Positions 22,359 to 34,669 of a DNA stretch of 64,000 nt are shown here, one piece after another. The notes beneath the pieces were generated by a model. It ran no database searches. It was not told where the DNA came from and saw only the letters and a program-made list of their open reading frames with translations. Both the position numbers and the translations under genes were made by a program. This DNA comes from Pyrus communis. Its lineage: Eukaryota; Streptophyta; Magnoliopsida; Rosales; Rosaceae. The stretch covers positions 4,281,056 to 4,345,055 of the forward strand of contig NC_084815.1 of the NCBI RefSeq assembly GCF_963583255.1, given 5' to 3'. The first letter of the stretch is position 1. The number at the start of each line of letters is the position of its first letter.

Positions 22359-23487
22359 GGGTAAATTACATTCTACCTTCTCATGTTTCGGTGCAATTGC
22401 AACCTCATATAACATCTTAAAACATTTCAATTTCATACATTTACTAATATTTTATTTCAATTTCATGCAACCGTTACAAAGTCTGTTAAATTAACTGTTA
22501 AGTGATGACATGGCAAATATGGGGTCCTCATTTGTGTTGACGTGGCTGCCACATTTGTGCCACGTGGCTAAACACTTAATAAAAAATTTAGAATATTAAA
22601 ATAATTAATTATAAAAAATAAAAAATAAATAAAAAAAATCGAAAAATCCCCTTCGTCTTCCCCACCCAAGCCCACCCCCTTCTCCCATACCCTACCCACC
22701 CCTTCCCCCATTAATTCTACACCTCTATCTAACCCAAAATTCCAAGTTCCTGACTAGGGTTCTTGTGGACGCCCTTGTCGACAAGAACGAGAACCCCAAT
22801 GAGACCTGGACAAATGAATTTGCACTGGTCAAACAAATCGGAACCCCAACAAGAGCGCTGCTGTGCACAGAACTCTCGGCTGCCTTCAAGAATTTGATGG
22901 AGGTGGAGCGTAGAAGTCTTGCATCGACATCACGGTTGAACCTCGATGTCGCTGTTGCCTGATTTGGACCACCCAGCTCGACTCGTAACTCGAAGAACTC
23001 AAATTTGAACCCAATTCCACCTAGATCCAAATCCTCTACTAACCCATGCACGAATTGAAGAAAGTCTTCTTTGTGTGAGTAAATTTTTGCAAATTTTGGG
23101 TTTGAGAAGTTCAGAATTAATGGGGGAAGGGGTGGGTGATGGGGGATGGGAGAAGGGGGTGGGCTTGGGTAGGGAAGACGAAGGGGATTTTTGGTGGTTT
23201 TTTTTTTTTTTTTTTTTTTTTTTAACTTTTCTTTAATTAATTATTTTAACATTCTAAATTTTTTATTAAGTGTTTAGTCACGTAGCACAAATGTGGCAAC
23301 CATGTCAGTATAAATGAGGACCCGATATTTTCCATGTTGTCACTTAACGGTTAATTTAATAGACTTTGTAACGGTTGTATGAAATTGAAATAAAATAATA
23401 GTAAATGTATGAAATTGAAATGTTTTAAAGATGTTGTATGAGATTGCAATTGCACCAAAACATGAGGGGGTTAAATGTAATTTACCC
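22359..23487. mobile_element. MULE with ~360-bp TIRs and internal cargo (candidate Pack-MULE)
   Basis: The arms 22359-22718 and 23112-23487 are long inverted repeats beginning GGGTAAATTACATT. They are flanked by a perfect 9-bp duplication TTGAAATTT (22350-22358, 23488-23496), diagnostic of Mutator-like elements. No transposase is present. The 393-bp interior is much more GC-rich than the arms and has open frames on both strands (22765-22962 plus, 22725-23051 minus), suggesting a captured host gene fragment. Its origin is unknown to me. Confidence 0.85.
23199..23223. repeat. Poly-T tract in the right MULE arm
   Basis: About 25 T residues replace the AT-rich part of the left arm. Confidence 0.9.
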
Positions 23488-23725
23488 TTGAAATTTTAAT
23501 TTTAGAGGAATAAAATATACTTGGATTATGTCAAAAGGTTACGCAACTGAAGAATTGGTTGGATGCTCTTTCCTTTAGTTAGGTTTTTTTTTTGTTTTTT
23601 GTTTTTTTGTTTTCTTTCTCTTGTCCTTATCATTAAATAAAATTATATGATGTTTTTTTTGTTAAAACTCAAAGTTTTAAAACCCTTTTTATTAGTTTTC
23701 CTTATATTCAAAGCAATTTATATAA

Positions 23726-23806
23726 AAGTTTACTAAACACTTAAACATTGTTTTTTTTAATTATTACTAAACACTTAAACATTGTTTTTTTTAATTATTA
23801 TTTTTA
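23726..23806. repeat. 36-bp tandem duplication in MITE-like DNA
   Basis: The unit TACTAAACACTTAAACATTG plus its T-rich tail is present twice, back to back. The stretch 23700-23936 ends CCAAACTAGCCCTTAA, an inverted-repeat-element type end. Confidence 0.7.
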
Positions 23807-24052
23807 TTATTAAAAGCACTTTTATATAAAAAAAAAGGTTTACCCAACACTTAACAACTTTATTTTACAGTTGTTTATTCTCATAGCATAATAAAAGTAG
23901 TTAAAAAAAAAAACAGCAATACCAAACTAGCCCTTAATTGTACATAAGATCCATAAAAAAGAAGATTCGGAGAAAGGGAAGTAAAGAGATTTTTTTCCGG
24001 CTAACTTGAGTGTTAAGATAGCATTTTCCTAATTAGGCGACTAATGCCTAGG

Positions 24053-24060
24053 TATAAAAG
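24053..24060 (+). promoter_or_regulatory. TATA box candidate upstream of the TBL gene
   Basis: TATAAAAG is followed by a C/A-rich leader-like stretch and a consensus donor GTAAGAG at about 24205. This could be the promoter and first non-coding exon of the TBL gene at 25200, with a leader intron. It could equally be LTR-like debris. Confidence 0.3.
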
Positions 24061-24238
24061 CCAGAACACATCAAAAGACACACACAACCTCTTTCTTTCC
24101 TACACACGTTCCATACAAATTCAAACACAATTTGCCTCTCAAATTCAAGATTATTGATTTTGTTCAACATCTGCATCCAATTGATTTCTTTTCATAACAC
24201 AGGTAAGAGGTAAGATTTTTTTAAAAAAATTCTTTTAT

Positions 24239-24404
24239 GGGTAATGTTACGGGAACCAAAATTTTAAACCTAATTTGCAGACTAAATAACGTGTCACTAA
24301 TAAGAATTAAACACGTTAATCAATGTTTAAGTAATAATCCAATCATCAACAACTATATTATTTGATTTGCAAATTTAATCTTTCTAACATTATCTGTTTT
24401 TTAT
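24239..24404. mobile_element. MITE, ~166 bp (GGGTAATGTTACGGGAACC family)
   Basis: The ends GGTAATGTTA and TAACATTATC are inverted. The interior word TCAATGTTTAAGTAATAATCC recurs, diverged, at about 42568-42720 and within the 12-14 kb duplication. Confidence 0.5.
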
Positions 24405-25199
24405 TATTAAGAAGAAGAATTCAAAACAATAATTAAAAAATATAGAGTTTTCGAAACACATGAATGAAAGTTCAACATCCTGTCCACAAAAAAATTGAAC
24501 CACATGCAATCACAAGGTAAGATTAACTCACAAAATATGTACTTTTTTAGAGTGCAAAGGGCAACCCCCAACAATCAGGCCACAAAACATGGTAAAGAAG
24601 GTCGGTGTTTTAAACTTTTAATTTAATTAATTAATTCCTTTCCCTCTTTACTCTCTCCGACCTCCACGCGTCAAAAGCAGCAGCAAGTTATATTAATCGA
24701 TCCGTACTACGTGTACCACTGTCAAGAGAATATTTGGCACTCTTGTAATTACTCCCAAATCATAAGGTCAAAGTCGTCAATACCAAAAGATCAAATTTTA
24801 TAAATCAAATAATGTAATTATAAAGGATTAATATATATATTTTTTCTTTACAGGTAATTGAATTATTATTTAAATATCGAATAATATTTTTATTTTTTAC
24901 TAATAACATATTATTTAAATAAATTTTATTTAAAAATTTGATCTTATAGCGTTACCGTTAAATATCCTAACATGCCTGCCATTGTTCTCAAACAGAGTCA
25001 CCTCCACTGTTCCTCTCTCGAATTATAGTGTTATTCACTTGACGCTTCTCACACACAACCCAAACTCTCTTTCCTCTCTTCTCTCTCTAGAAGCAGCACC
25101 AGTTCATCCACTCTTTCTCTCTCCAAACTGCCAAACTCTCCCCACTTTCGCACATCTTTCTCCACATTCCACAAAAAAGCAAACACAACCACCGCATCC

Positions 25200-27861
25200 A
25201 TGACAGAGGTCACGAAGCAGCAGCACCTCCCCATCAAGGGCGGAACTCTGATCTCGGACGTCAACAGTCTCTTCTCTATCCTCAACACCAGAAACACCGC
25301 GGCTTTTGCATATGGCATCATGTTTGCTTTCATCGCCTTGACTGTTTTCATGACCTTCAATCCCACCGCGAACTACACTTCTCCATATTTTGCAAGCATT
25401 ATCACTACTTCAAATTCTACTACTTCCACTTCTGGTTCGAGCAATTCACTTTTCTCCTTCTTCTTCCCCAATGGTACTTCTTCATCTCCGCCGCAGCAAG
25501 ATCGAACCGTTTTTTCTCCTCCGCCGCAAACAGAGCCGTCTAGATCTGCTAACACCACCGCCGCCCCCGCAGCATCTGCCACTGTGAATAAACAACCCAC
25601 TATTTTGAACCCGAATCAGACCTCAAACGTCCAGCCAATACCTCTAGTCACACCCAAGAATAGTACTACTTCACCTGAACCGACAACCCGTTTGAAAACC
25701 CAGACCGACAACACCCACAATTCTGAGAATGCCACAGTTTTTACAGCCAATCAGACCGGAACCACCGCCCCAAAAACCCCGGTGGCGGCCGGGAATGGAA
25801 GCGCCGATCCGGCACCGAATTCGAGTTCCACGAACAAAAGCGTTGCAGAGAAGGGTGTGGAGAAGAATTTAACTGCTCCCCTGTTGAAAAAACGGAGCAA
25901 TGAAACGAATTCCGGCGTGCCGGCGGAGCAAGGGAAGCAGGGGAGTGATGATTTGGTGAAGTCTTTGATGAATTGTGATATGCTACATGGAGAGTGGGTG
26001 AAGGACGATTCGTATCCGCTATACAAACCTGGGTCTTGTCCTCTGATCGATGAGCAGTTCAATTGTATTCTCAATGGCAGACCTGATAAGGATTACCAAA
26101 AATTCAAATGGAAGCCTAAGGATTGCACTTTACCAAGGTATGTGATCAAATTGTAAATTTACTTGTTGGAAGTCTAATAAAATTTTTTTGGGTACCATTT
26201 TTATGTGTATAATATTGTACTTGGATTGCCTTTTGATCTACTCAGATGCTTATTGGGTTATGGGGTTTTGATTAATCAAAGTTCATGTTGATCTGTTGTC
26301 GATTTTCAGTTTTAGATATTAGAATTTTTCTTCTGTTTTTAGCATTGTTTCATGTCTCGTAAGATATTTTGATTAAGAAAGTTAGGGTTTTTCTCTGTAT
26401 ATCCGTTGAAAATGATCCGTGACTAAATCTTTGGGTTTTGCTTGACGAAGACTTGTTAATATGAAATGGTTTTTATGACCAGGTTGGATGGAAGTCATAT
26501 GTTGGAGTTGTTGAGAGGAAAGCGCTTGGTATTCGTTGGTGATTCTCTGAATAGGAATATGTGGGAGTCTCTGGTTTGCATCCTTAGAAACTCGGTGAAA
26601 GATAAAAGCAAGGTTTTCGAAGCCAATGGGAGAACCCATTTTCGTGGGGAAGCTTCGTATTCCTTCATATTCAAAGTAGGTTAATTCGATTAATCAATTC
26701 TTCAACTTATTCTTATGTTGGGTTGAGGCAACACTTCATCTATTTGTTGAAACTTATGTGCTGTTCTTGTTTAAATTGAATGGATTGGCAGGACTATAAC
26801 TGCACGGTGGAGTTCTTCGTGTCTCCCTTCTTAGTTCGAGAATGGGAAATGCCGGAGAAAGATGGATCAAAGAGAGAAACACTTCGTCTTGACTTAGTAG
26901 GGAGATCTTCCGATCTGTATAAAGATGCTGATATCGTCATCTTCAACACCGGACACTGGTGGACTCATGAGAAAACCTCCAAAGGGTAAGTTTATTACCA
27001 TCTTAATTCAAATAATATGTAGGTTTGTAGTGTAGGCTCTGGCCCTTGGAACTAAAATAGCATAAAATTTGCAGGAAAGACTATTACCAAGAAGGTAGCC
27101 ATGTCTATGGTGAATTGAATGTTCTTGAGGCGTTTCGGAAAGCTTTAACTACGTGGGCAAGATGGGTTGATGCCAAGGTTGATCCGAAGAAAAGTATTGT
27201 CTTCTTTCGGGGCTATTCTGCTTCCCATTTCAGGTAAACTTGAAGTAATCATAGTTTAACCTAGATAGTGATAATGCATTGCATTATAAGTTTCCCTTCT
27301 TATTTGTGTGCCGATGCTCATGATATTGCATCAACATTATGGCCTTTGAATTACCAATTGAGAAGTAAAGAAATGAACATGAATATGTTCATTGCTGTTT
27401 CCTTCAGAATATGGTCAAAATTAAGCAACTCTTATGTACATGAAAATAATTGAGATTTGTATTTATATTTGTATTTATTTTCCTCCGACAGTGGTGGGCA
27501 GTGGAATTCTGGTGGCCAATGCGACAGTGAGACAGTTCCCATCTTCAATGAGAAGTATCTGAGACCGTACCCGCCCAAGATGCTGGTACTGGAGAAGGTG
27601 TTGAGAAACATGAAAAGCCATGTCACATATCTCAATATCACAAGAATGACAGATTTCCGGAAGGATGGTCACCCGTCAATCTACCGGAAGCAAAAACTGT
27701 CCAAGGAAGAAAGGACATCACCTAAGAGCTTCCAGGACTGCAGCCATTGGTGCCTTCCTGGTGTTCCTGACGCGTGGAATGAGGTTCTCTACGCCGAGCT
27801 CCTAGTAAAGCTGTACGAAAATAAGCAGCAGCAACTGCAACAGCAGAAGAAGAGAGCATAG
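25200..27861 (+). CDS. TBL: TRICHOME BIREFRINGENCE-like polysaccharide O-acetyltransferase (TBR/TBL1/TBL2 type)
   Basis: Five exons (25200-26137, 26483-26675, 26792-26985, 27075-27233, 27492-27861), all joined by GT-AG with phase kept, encode 617 residues. There is a type II membrane anchor at about 35-53, then a Ser/Thr/Pro/Asn-rich luminal stalk with many N-glycosylation sequons. A PMR5N domain from about 257 has paired cysteines. The catalytic GDS motif is at 332-334 ([15 protein letters not shown]) and the DxxH motif at 577-580 (DCSH). Family members acetylate xylan, pectin or other wall polymers in the Golgi; TBR itself affects pectin modification and cellulose deposition. The long stalk and N-terminal LPIKGG...FAY pattern fit the TBR/TBL1/TBL2 group, but which paralogue is unsettled. 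The promoter side has a CT-rich leader (25070-25100). Confidence 0.95.
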
Positions 27862-28717
27862 GTAAAGTGTCACACTAAACTTAAGGGGCCACATTCATTC
27901 ATACTCAAACATTGAGTGATCTAAATCACAGTGAGCAGTATACTCTCTTTTTTCCTGCCCTTTTTTCGACATTATCGATGTAAAGCATCGGAGCAAAGAT
28001 CCGACGAAGAGTAACTTATTCTACAAGTTATGTGATCAAAATGCATAAACTTATTTGTTTATGAATGAAGGGAGCAAAGGGAAGAGTGAAAAGAGGGTAG
28101 GGAGTTATTTTAGCCAGTGATGCAATTTTCACTTGTAAATTTCTTTCTTATTAGCCCAAAAAATCACAGGCTTGGAGAATTGTAAATGTCTATCCTCTAT
28201 TAATTATTTAATTTTTTTTAGTTTCTGTTAACAGTTTTGCTTATTCTTTCAGTATCTTTCTAAATAACCTGCGAAATGATAATCGAACACCAATTTTTTT
28301 TTCCCATGCACGCTCCATTTCCTATTTGATCTTGTTTGTTGTTTTTGTTTAATTTCTTCCAATTCCTTATAACTTTAGCATACCCGTGATGGATTTTTGA
28401 TTGTTTGTACCTGAAAGTTGCAGGCTGTTTACTGCTATTGATGAGGACATACAGATGATAATAGAATTAATCTGGTAATACATTGTTAAATAGTTGATTA
28501 GGAGGTTTATGCCCAAGAACTTTTTCAAACGTGTCAAGTGGGATGCCTGGCCATAAGTCAAAAGTTAGGCAGTTCAGGTTTCATGTTTGAATATAATTTC
28601 TTAGCGGTTGACACGTGTAATTGTACTATAGCTACCATTGACCACCGGTGTGAGCGGCAAATTGTTTGGCTTCAAGAATTGTTAAAACATAATTTTCATC
28701 CTAATTAATGTGATTAA
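27862..28717. other. Intergenic region downstream of the TBL gene
   Basis: It contains the 3' untranslated region of the TBL transcript. I see no further gene. Confidence 0.5.
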
Positions 28718-28948
28718 GGGCTTGTTTGGATGTGCTTTTAAAATGACTGATACCGCTTTTAGAGAAAATGTTTTTGGGTTCCAAAAGTATTTAAGTGCTT
28801 TTTACAAGAAGCATCAGTTATGCGCTTCTTCCAAGAAACACTTTAGGTGCTTTTCTAAGATTTACTACTATTTTTACTAAAGATTGTTTTCAAAAATATT
28901 TTCACAAAAAGTGTTCTTAGTCATTTTAAAAGCACATCCAAACGAGCC
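28718..28948. mobile_element. MITE, 231 bp, TIR GGGCTTGTTTGGATGTGC, TTAA-flanked
   Basis: About 30-bp near-perfect terminal inverted repeats (GGCTTGTTTGGATGTGCTTT and its complement) enclose non-coding DNA rich in AAGCAC words. TTAA lies on both sides (28714-28717, 28949-28952). Confidence 0.8.
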
Positions 28949-28952
28949 TTAA

Positions 28953-29329
28953 TTTTATATTAACACAACGGCCATGGTGGCTTAGTATATCATGCCCAAC
29001 TGTGGGGTTCCTTGGGGTACTGTTTGGTACGCAGACATGACAGAACGAAGGTTTCGTGCTATGTTTGGTATGCGCATGATGGAACAAGATGGTTGTTCCG
29101 TTCTATGTTTGGTAAGCGCATGGCGAATGGAACAAAAAGATTAAATGACTAACTTACCTCTGTTCCATCTGTTGTTTGGTGCAATGTTTATGTGATGGAT
29201 GAGACGGGTCAGTTTTTCAGTCGTTCATATTTGAACACATATGCTTATCTATGATATATTTTTTACACTAGCGAATATCAATTCTTTTTTGTCATTTTAT
29301 TAATAGTTTTGCTTGCAGGCCTATTTAAT
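28953..29329. other. Spacer with degenerate 'TGTTTGGTACGC' repeats
   Basis: TGTTTGGTAYGC / TGTTTGGTAAGCGCATG occur at about 29020, 29063 and 29106, and GTTCCRTTCTATG / GTTCCATCTG nearby. Probably a decayed inverted-repeat element. Confidence 0.4.
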
Positions 29330-29581
29330 TGAGCTATTCTAAGTGAATAAAGAGAGGGAGACCGGTGACAATAAGAGAGAGAGAAGAGAGATTTAATTGT
29401 GAGGTATGTGTTGTATCATCTCATGTGCCTTTATTTATAGGAGTAAGATAGGTAAAATCCTTACCCTTTTAGGATTACAACTCTTAATAGGTAATCAACT
29501 CCTAATAAGAATATAAGAGATATTCCTAGATCCACTAGAATTTACACAATCATATTCATATACTAAATATGACTGCAACAC
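29330..29581 (-). repeat. Copia 3' LTR (left boundary approximate)
   Basis: It starts on the minus strand as TGTTGCAGTCATATTTAG next to a polypurine tract. The outer end is not defined because the second LTR is absent. Confidence 0.5.
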
Positions 29582-29990
29582 TCCCTCTTGAGTGTGTAAA
29601 TACTCAAACAATCATCACATCAGATCTTCAGCAGATAAGGTAGAACAATTGATGAAGTCGATGACACAAAACCTTAAGAAAGTATGCATTAGTAGTAAAA
29701 CTCACAAAACCTTGCTATGGTAAAATCTAAGATGAGAAAAAAAACCCATAGATTAAGGAGAAAAGTTAGAAGTATGCATAATGTCTAAAACAAACATCAA
29801 ACAGGACGAAAGTAGTGAACTCAACGGAATATGATCATCCCAGGGTGGGTGCCTCATTAAAACCTCGTTAGGTAGAAAAAACCCAGCGGGAAAAAATGCT
29901 CCTAATCGTAAGAAAAAGAGTACATTAAGATCAAGTGAGTATGTTTGAGGATACTCTCCCTGAGTTAGACATAACTTCCAAATAAGAGAA

Positions 29991-30446
29991 CTATAAGTGA
30001 TTCAATTCAGATAATTTACGCATACAGATTCCTTTGATTAGCTTCTGAAAAGTAGACTTAGGATATGACTTGGTGAAGAGATCAGCCAGGTTGTCCTGTG
30101 AACGGATTTGCTTGACTTTAATGTTTTGATGCTGGTGAGAGTAAAAGAATTTTGGCGCAATATGCTTGGTGTTGTCTCCCTTGATGTATCCCTTCTTTAA
30201 CTGCTCGATACATGCTGCATTGTCTTCAAAGATCGTTATACGAAAGTCAATGACGGAAGTAAGACTACTAGTGCTTCGAATATGTTCCATAACTGCTCTC
30301 AACCAAAAGCACTTATGTGATGCTTCATGCATGGCGAGAATCTCAATATGGTTCGAAGAAGTCGCAACTAGCGTTTGCTTGGTAGACCTCCAAGATATAG
30401 CGATGTTTCCAACGGTAAAGACATAGCTCGTTTGAGAACGTTCCAT
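29991..30446 (-). pseudogene. Copia RNase H domain fragment
   Basis: A 151-codon frame contains SWRSTKQTLVATSSNHIE (family: SWKSKKQ..VA.SS.EAEY), the EDN acidic motif (FEDNAACI), the TKHIAPKFF segment and the LADLFTKSYP ending. These are hallmarks of copia RNase H. It is separated by frameshifts from the RT to its right. Confidence 0.85.
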
Positions 30447-30604
30447 ATGTGAGTTAGACAGATATCCAACATCTGTGTAACTAATAAGGCATGAATCAAT
30501 TCGAGGACCGAGAGGGCAACAACTCCTCTCGAGGATTCGTGGGTGTACAACAAGCCCAAATCTGTCGTACCTTTGAGGTAGTGGAAAATGTCTTTAACAC
30601 CATT

Positions 30605-31332
30605 CTAGTGTCTGCGTGTAGGTGCATTGTTGTATCTAGCCATAAGATTAACAGCGAATGAGATGTCGGGTCTAGTGCATTGAGCCAAGTACAATAAAGC
30701 CCTAATTGCACTTAGGTATGAAACTTCAGGCTCCAAAATCTTTTCCTCATCCTCTTTAGGACGGAAGGGATCTCGTTTATCATCTAGAATCCGGACGACC
30801 ATAAGAGTACTTGAAGGCTTTGCTTTATCCTTATTAAAATGACGTAACACATTCTAGGTGTAGTTCAATTGATGTACTAGAATTCCATCCAAACAATGCT
30901 CGATCTCTAGGCCAAGGTAATATAGAGTTTTCCCAAGATTTTTCATCTCAAATTTCGATTTCAAGTGCGCGACAATTTCCTCGAGCTTCGCGGAAGTTCT
31001 GATGAGGTTCATGTCGTCAACATAAACTGCAACGATTGTAAATCCAGAATGTGACTTCTTTATGAATACACATGGGCATAATTCGTTGTTCATAAACCTT
31101 GACTTGTCAAATATTCACTCAGATGGTTATACCACATTCACCAAGATTATTTTAATCCGAAGAGTGAACTCCTCAATCTAATCGCGAGAGTGTTCCGTAG
31201 TCTAGAACTATTTGAACCAGTTAATGGAAGTCCTTCTAGAATTTTCACGTAGATTTCCGTATCTCGATCTCCATAGAGATACGTGGTTACCACGTCCATA
31301 AGTTGCATATTCAATTTTTCGGAAACTACCAA
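30605..31332 (-). pseudogene. Copia reverse transcriptase fragments
   Basis: Separate frames encode the MDVVTTYLYGD segment with a FGLK ending (31147-31332), the catalytic YVDDM motif and LGLEIE segment (30854-31093), and the RPDISFAVNLMARY segment (30605-30850). Together these cover fingers, palm and thumb parts of copia RT, but in different frames and with stops. Confidence 0.85.
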
Positions 31333-32263
31333 ACTAATTAGGTAGTGGAACGTTATGACATCAATTACGGGGAATACGTTTCCTCGTAATCAATCCCAAT
31401 TGATGTTAAGAGAAGCCTTATGCTACGAGGTGTGCTTTGTATCGCACTATTTCATTCTTCTTATTACGCTTCCTCACAAAAACTTACTTGTAGCCCACGG
31501 GCTTCACATGTGGTGGAATAGAAGCTACAGACCAAAACATCTTGCGTTTCACACGCAAATTGAGTTCGACCTGGATTGCTTGTTTCTAGTTTGACCAATC
31601 TGTTTTACGTCAGCATTTATCAATGAAACGTGGTTTAATGTCATCACTAAGCATGATGTCAGTAGCTACTATGTATGCAAATGCATCGTCGACAATCATC
31701 TCGTTTTGATTCCAAACCTTATCCAATACTGCGTAGTGGACCAAAATTTTGCGATTTTCGGGAGGTCGGGTTGTCTCGTCTATGACATTACCGTAATCTA
31801 GAATAACCTCATGTGTTGGAACATATGAATGAGCGATGGTCCGATTTAAACTAAGGTTACTAGTTGGTGCCGATTTCCTCTTCTGGGGTTATGAATCATT
31901 TGAATCAAGGGGTCTGCCATGCTTTAGGGTCGGAGTAGATGATTAGTTAGCTGTCAATGTACCAGGCTGCGTGGAAGGTGATGCCTCCTCACCTTTCGAG
32001 ACGGTCTGGCCTTCCCAGGCGGTGTTACAACATATGCGGGGTACATCTATCCTTGCAGGTACGTTTGCAACAGGTATATGTGATCTTGTAACTTTAGTTA
32101 GATCGGTAAAAGCATCCGACATGCTTTTGAGCAATGCTTTGAAGATCTATAATTCGTCGCAGCTCACTTTCAGACTGGGCAGTACGGGGATCGAAATGAG
32201 AAATAATGGGAATATACCATGACAATTCACAGCGTTCTCCAGAAACATTAACATGCTTATCTC

Positions 32264-32900
32264 TCATAACAATGGGAAAACTGTCTCATCAAAGTGACAA
32301 TTTGCAAAACGTGTGGTAAAGAGATCTCCTGTCAAAGGCTCTAAGTAGCGAATAACAGATGGCGAATCATAACCGACATAGATTCCCATTTTTCTCTGAG
32401 GATCCATTTTGGTACGTAGTGGCGGTGCTATTAGCATATAGATTGTGCACCCAAACACACGTAAATGCAAGATGTCAAGCTCGTATCCAGTGACCAATTG
32501 TAACGGTGAATGAGGTTGGGTAGCGATGGACCTTAGGTGGACCAATATGCCTGCGTGCTATATTGCATAGCCCTAGGCAGATATCGGCAGTTTGGTTCGC
32601 ATAACTAAAGTCTGAGCTATCAATTGAAAGAGCTTTGTGAAAGCTTTTGCTAGGCCGTTTTGGGTGTGAACATGGGGTACATGATGTTCAACTTCAACCC
32701 TATTGACATGCAATAATCATCAAAAGTCTGTGATGTAAACTTTCCAGCGTTATCCAGTTGAATCGACTTGATTGGATAATCAAGGTGGTGAGCCCTTATC
32801 TTAATAATTTCTGCTAAGAGTTTCGCAAATGCAGCGTTGCATGTGGACAACAAGAAAACATGTGACCATCGTGTCGATGCATCAACCAACACCATAAAGT
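32264..32900 (-). pseudogene. Copia integrase fragments
   Basis: 32650-32895 contains LVDASTRWSHVFLL and IQLDNAGKFTS, matching the first and second Asp regions of the integrase core. 32264-32545 contains the LRVFGCTIYM / KMGIYVGYDSPS segment that follows the core in copia. Frames are disrupted between them. Confidence 0.85.
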
Positions 32901-33216
32901 ATCTAAATGGTCCGCATGTTGGTTCGATAGGTCCACAAATACCCCCTTAAATCTTTTGAAGAAACTTAGGGGGGTTGTGAATAATCTTTGTATGTGAGGG
33001 TTAAGTATTCAACTTCCCTAAAGAGCACGCTTTGCATGGCAGGAATCTAACAGATGGAGGTAAATGATGCCATGTGATGATTTGAGGATACGGCGCATCA
33101 TATCACGTCCGGGATGTCCTATAAGGTCATGCTAAAGCAGCAAAGTGCTCAGCCGGTCACATGGTGGGCTTCTATGTTGCGAATGGTTGTTATATACAAC
33201 CCACTTGGGGGACATT

Positions 33217-34350
33217 CTAACTTTTCCTGAATATACTTTTGGCCATACTCGTATAAATAATACAAAGAAATTCAGAACCATTATCTTCAGTGGTTTCAAT
33301 ATGATATTGATTATCTTGAATATCTCTAAAACTCAGCAACGTTATTCCGGAACGTTGAGAATAGAGGGCCTCTTTAATGGTTAAGATTGTACCATTATAC
33401 AACATAATACGGGGGTTTTCCGTATCCTTCAATCAGGTTGGATGAGCCTGAGAGAGTCGTCATATGTGTTTTCTTAGGTAGCCATACAACTAACTTCGCC
33501 ACTAGACATACCTAGAAATAAATTGATTGAATTTGTCACATGCATTAATATAATTCCATTCATTCAATTAATCAATTTGAGAAATAATATTCATAAAATA
33601 ATTATCCATAATTCAAAACAAACCAAAACCAAACAAATTATTCCAAATACTTAGAAAAATTGTCCAAAAATTAAACCATAAACCTAAAAAATGTGGTGGG
33701 GGGGGGGGGGGGGGGGGTGGGTCTGGCCACTCCTAGTGAGTTCGGCCACTAGGGGTAAAACACCCCAAAAACATGTCTAAAAGAATAAAAATTATTCGTC
33801 TATAGAAGCTGATGCCTCCTGAAAATCTGATGTCTCCATGGATGTAGTAGCATATTCAAGATGGTCCACATGTGTAAAGTTAGACTCACAATGGGAATGA
33901 TACTTGGCAATAGCCTCGGGGGTAGCTCGGCATACGCGTGACCAATGTTCCTTTGATCCACATCGGTAGCACATGTCCATTTCAGTGGAATCCGATTGAA
34001 CGGTAGCTTTTCCCTTGTTCTTGAAGTTTGGGGCCTTCAGGGCAAGGGGTTGGCGCTTCTGGGTCAAATTTCCTCCTTGGATGGGCCTTGACTATGTTGA
34101 CCTTAGGCCATTACCACGGCCATAATGATTCTTTCGTCGTTTGTGGCTGCTAGAATTGGTCGTATGTGCTTCAGGTGTAGCGCTCGAGCCAGTGGGTCGA
34201 GCTTGATAATTCTTCATCAAAAGTTGGTTCTGCATTTCAGTGAGAAGTAAAATAGAGATCAAATCTGAAAATTTGGTAAACTTTTATGCCCTATATTATT
34301 ACTGCAGGACAATATTGGTGGCATGAAAGGTCGAATATGTATTCTCCAGG
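33217..34350 (-). pseudogene. Copia gag zinc knuckle and protease region
   Basis: 33792-34067 has a CX2CX4HX4C knuckle (CYRCGSKEHWSRVC) with a basic lead-in. 33217-33432 (IMLYNGTILTIKEALYS...LLSF) corresponds to the region following copia protease. A poly-G run interrupts the stretch between them. Confidence 0.75.
33698..33717. repeat. Poly-G tract (20 bp)
   Basis: An uninterrupted G run inside the copia relic; its length is probably unreliable. Confidence 0.9.
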
Positions 34351-34669
34351 AGATTTGATTCTGTTAATTCCACTTTACAGAACTTAACCAGTGATCGGAT
34401 TCTATGAACTTCAAAGTCGTATTCATTTACGGACTTAAATCTTGGAAGAGAAGATGCTTTTGTGGAATTTGGTATCTTTTTAGTTGAGGTGTCACCACAA
34501 CCTTAGGATCCTTATAGTTTTAATTGTCATTCATCGGACTTTGTTCACCAGCTTCCCAGTTATCAACTAACCTTTTTTCACTGCACATGCCTTAGCCCTA
34601 GTATGTAGTCTTTCGACTTTATGAAGACTACATAATAGGGTTGAACCTTCACTGACATGCATCAACCAA

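Larger units (their letters stand above)
29330..34560 (-). mobile_element. Decayed Ty1/copia retrotransposon, minus strand
   Basis: Reading right to left are gag zinc knuckle, protease-end region, integrase, reverse transcriptase and RNase H, the Ty1/copia order. The 3' LTR starts TGTTGCAGTC at 29581 (minus strand), preceded by a polypurine tract CAAGAGGGAG at 29582-29591. Stops and frameshifts are numerous. No 5' LTR is visible near 34.5 kb, so the element is truncated. The left limit is approximate. Confidence 0.85.

Noticed and set aside
25049..26074. Minus-strand frames over TBL exon 1
   Set aside because: Shadows of the long GC-biased first exon; the plus-strand protein has clear family motifs.
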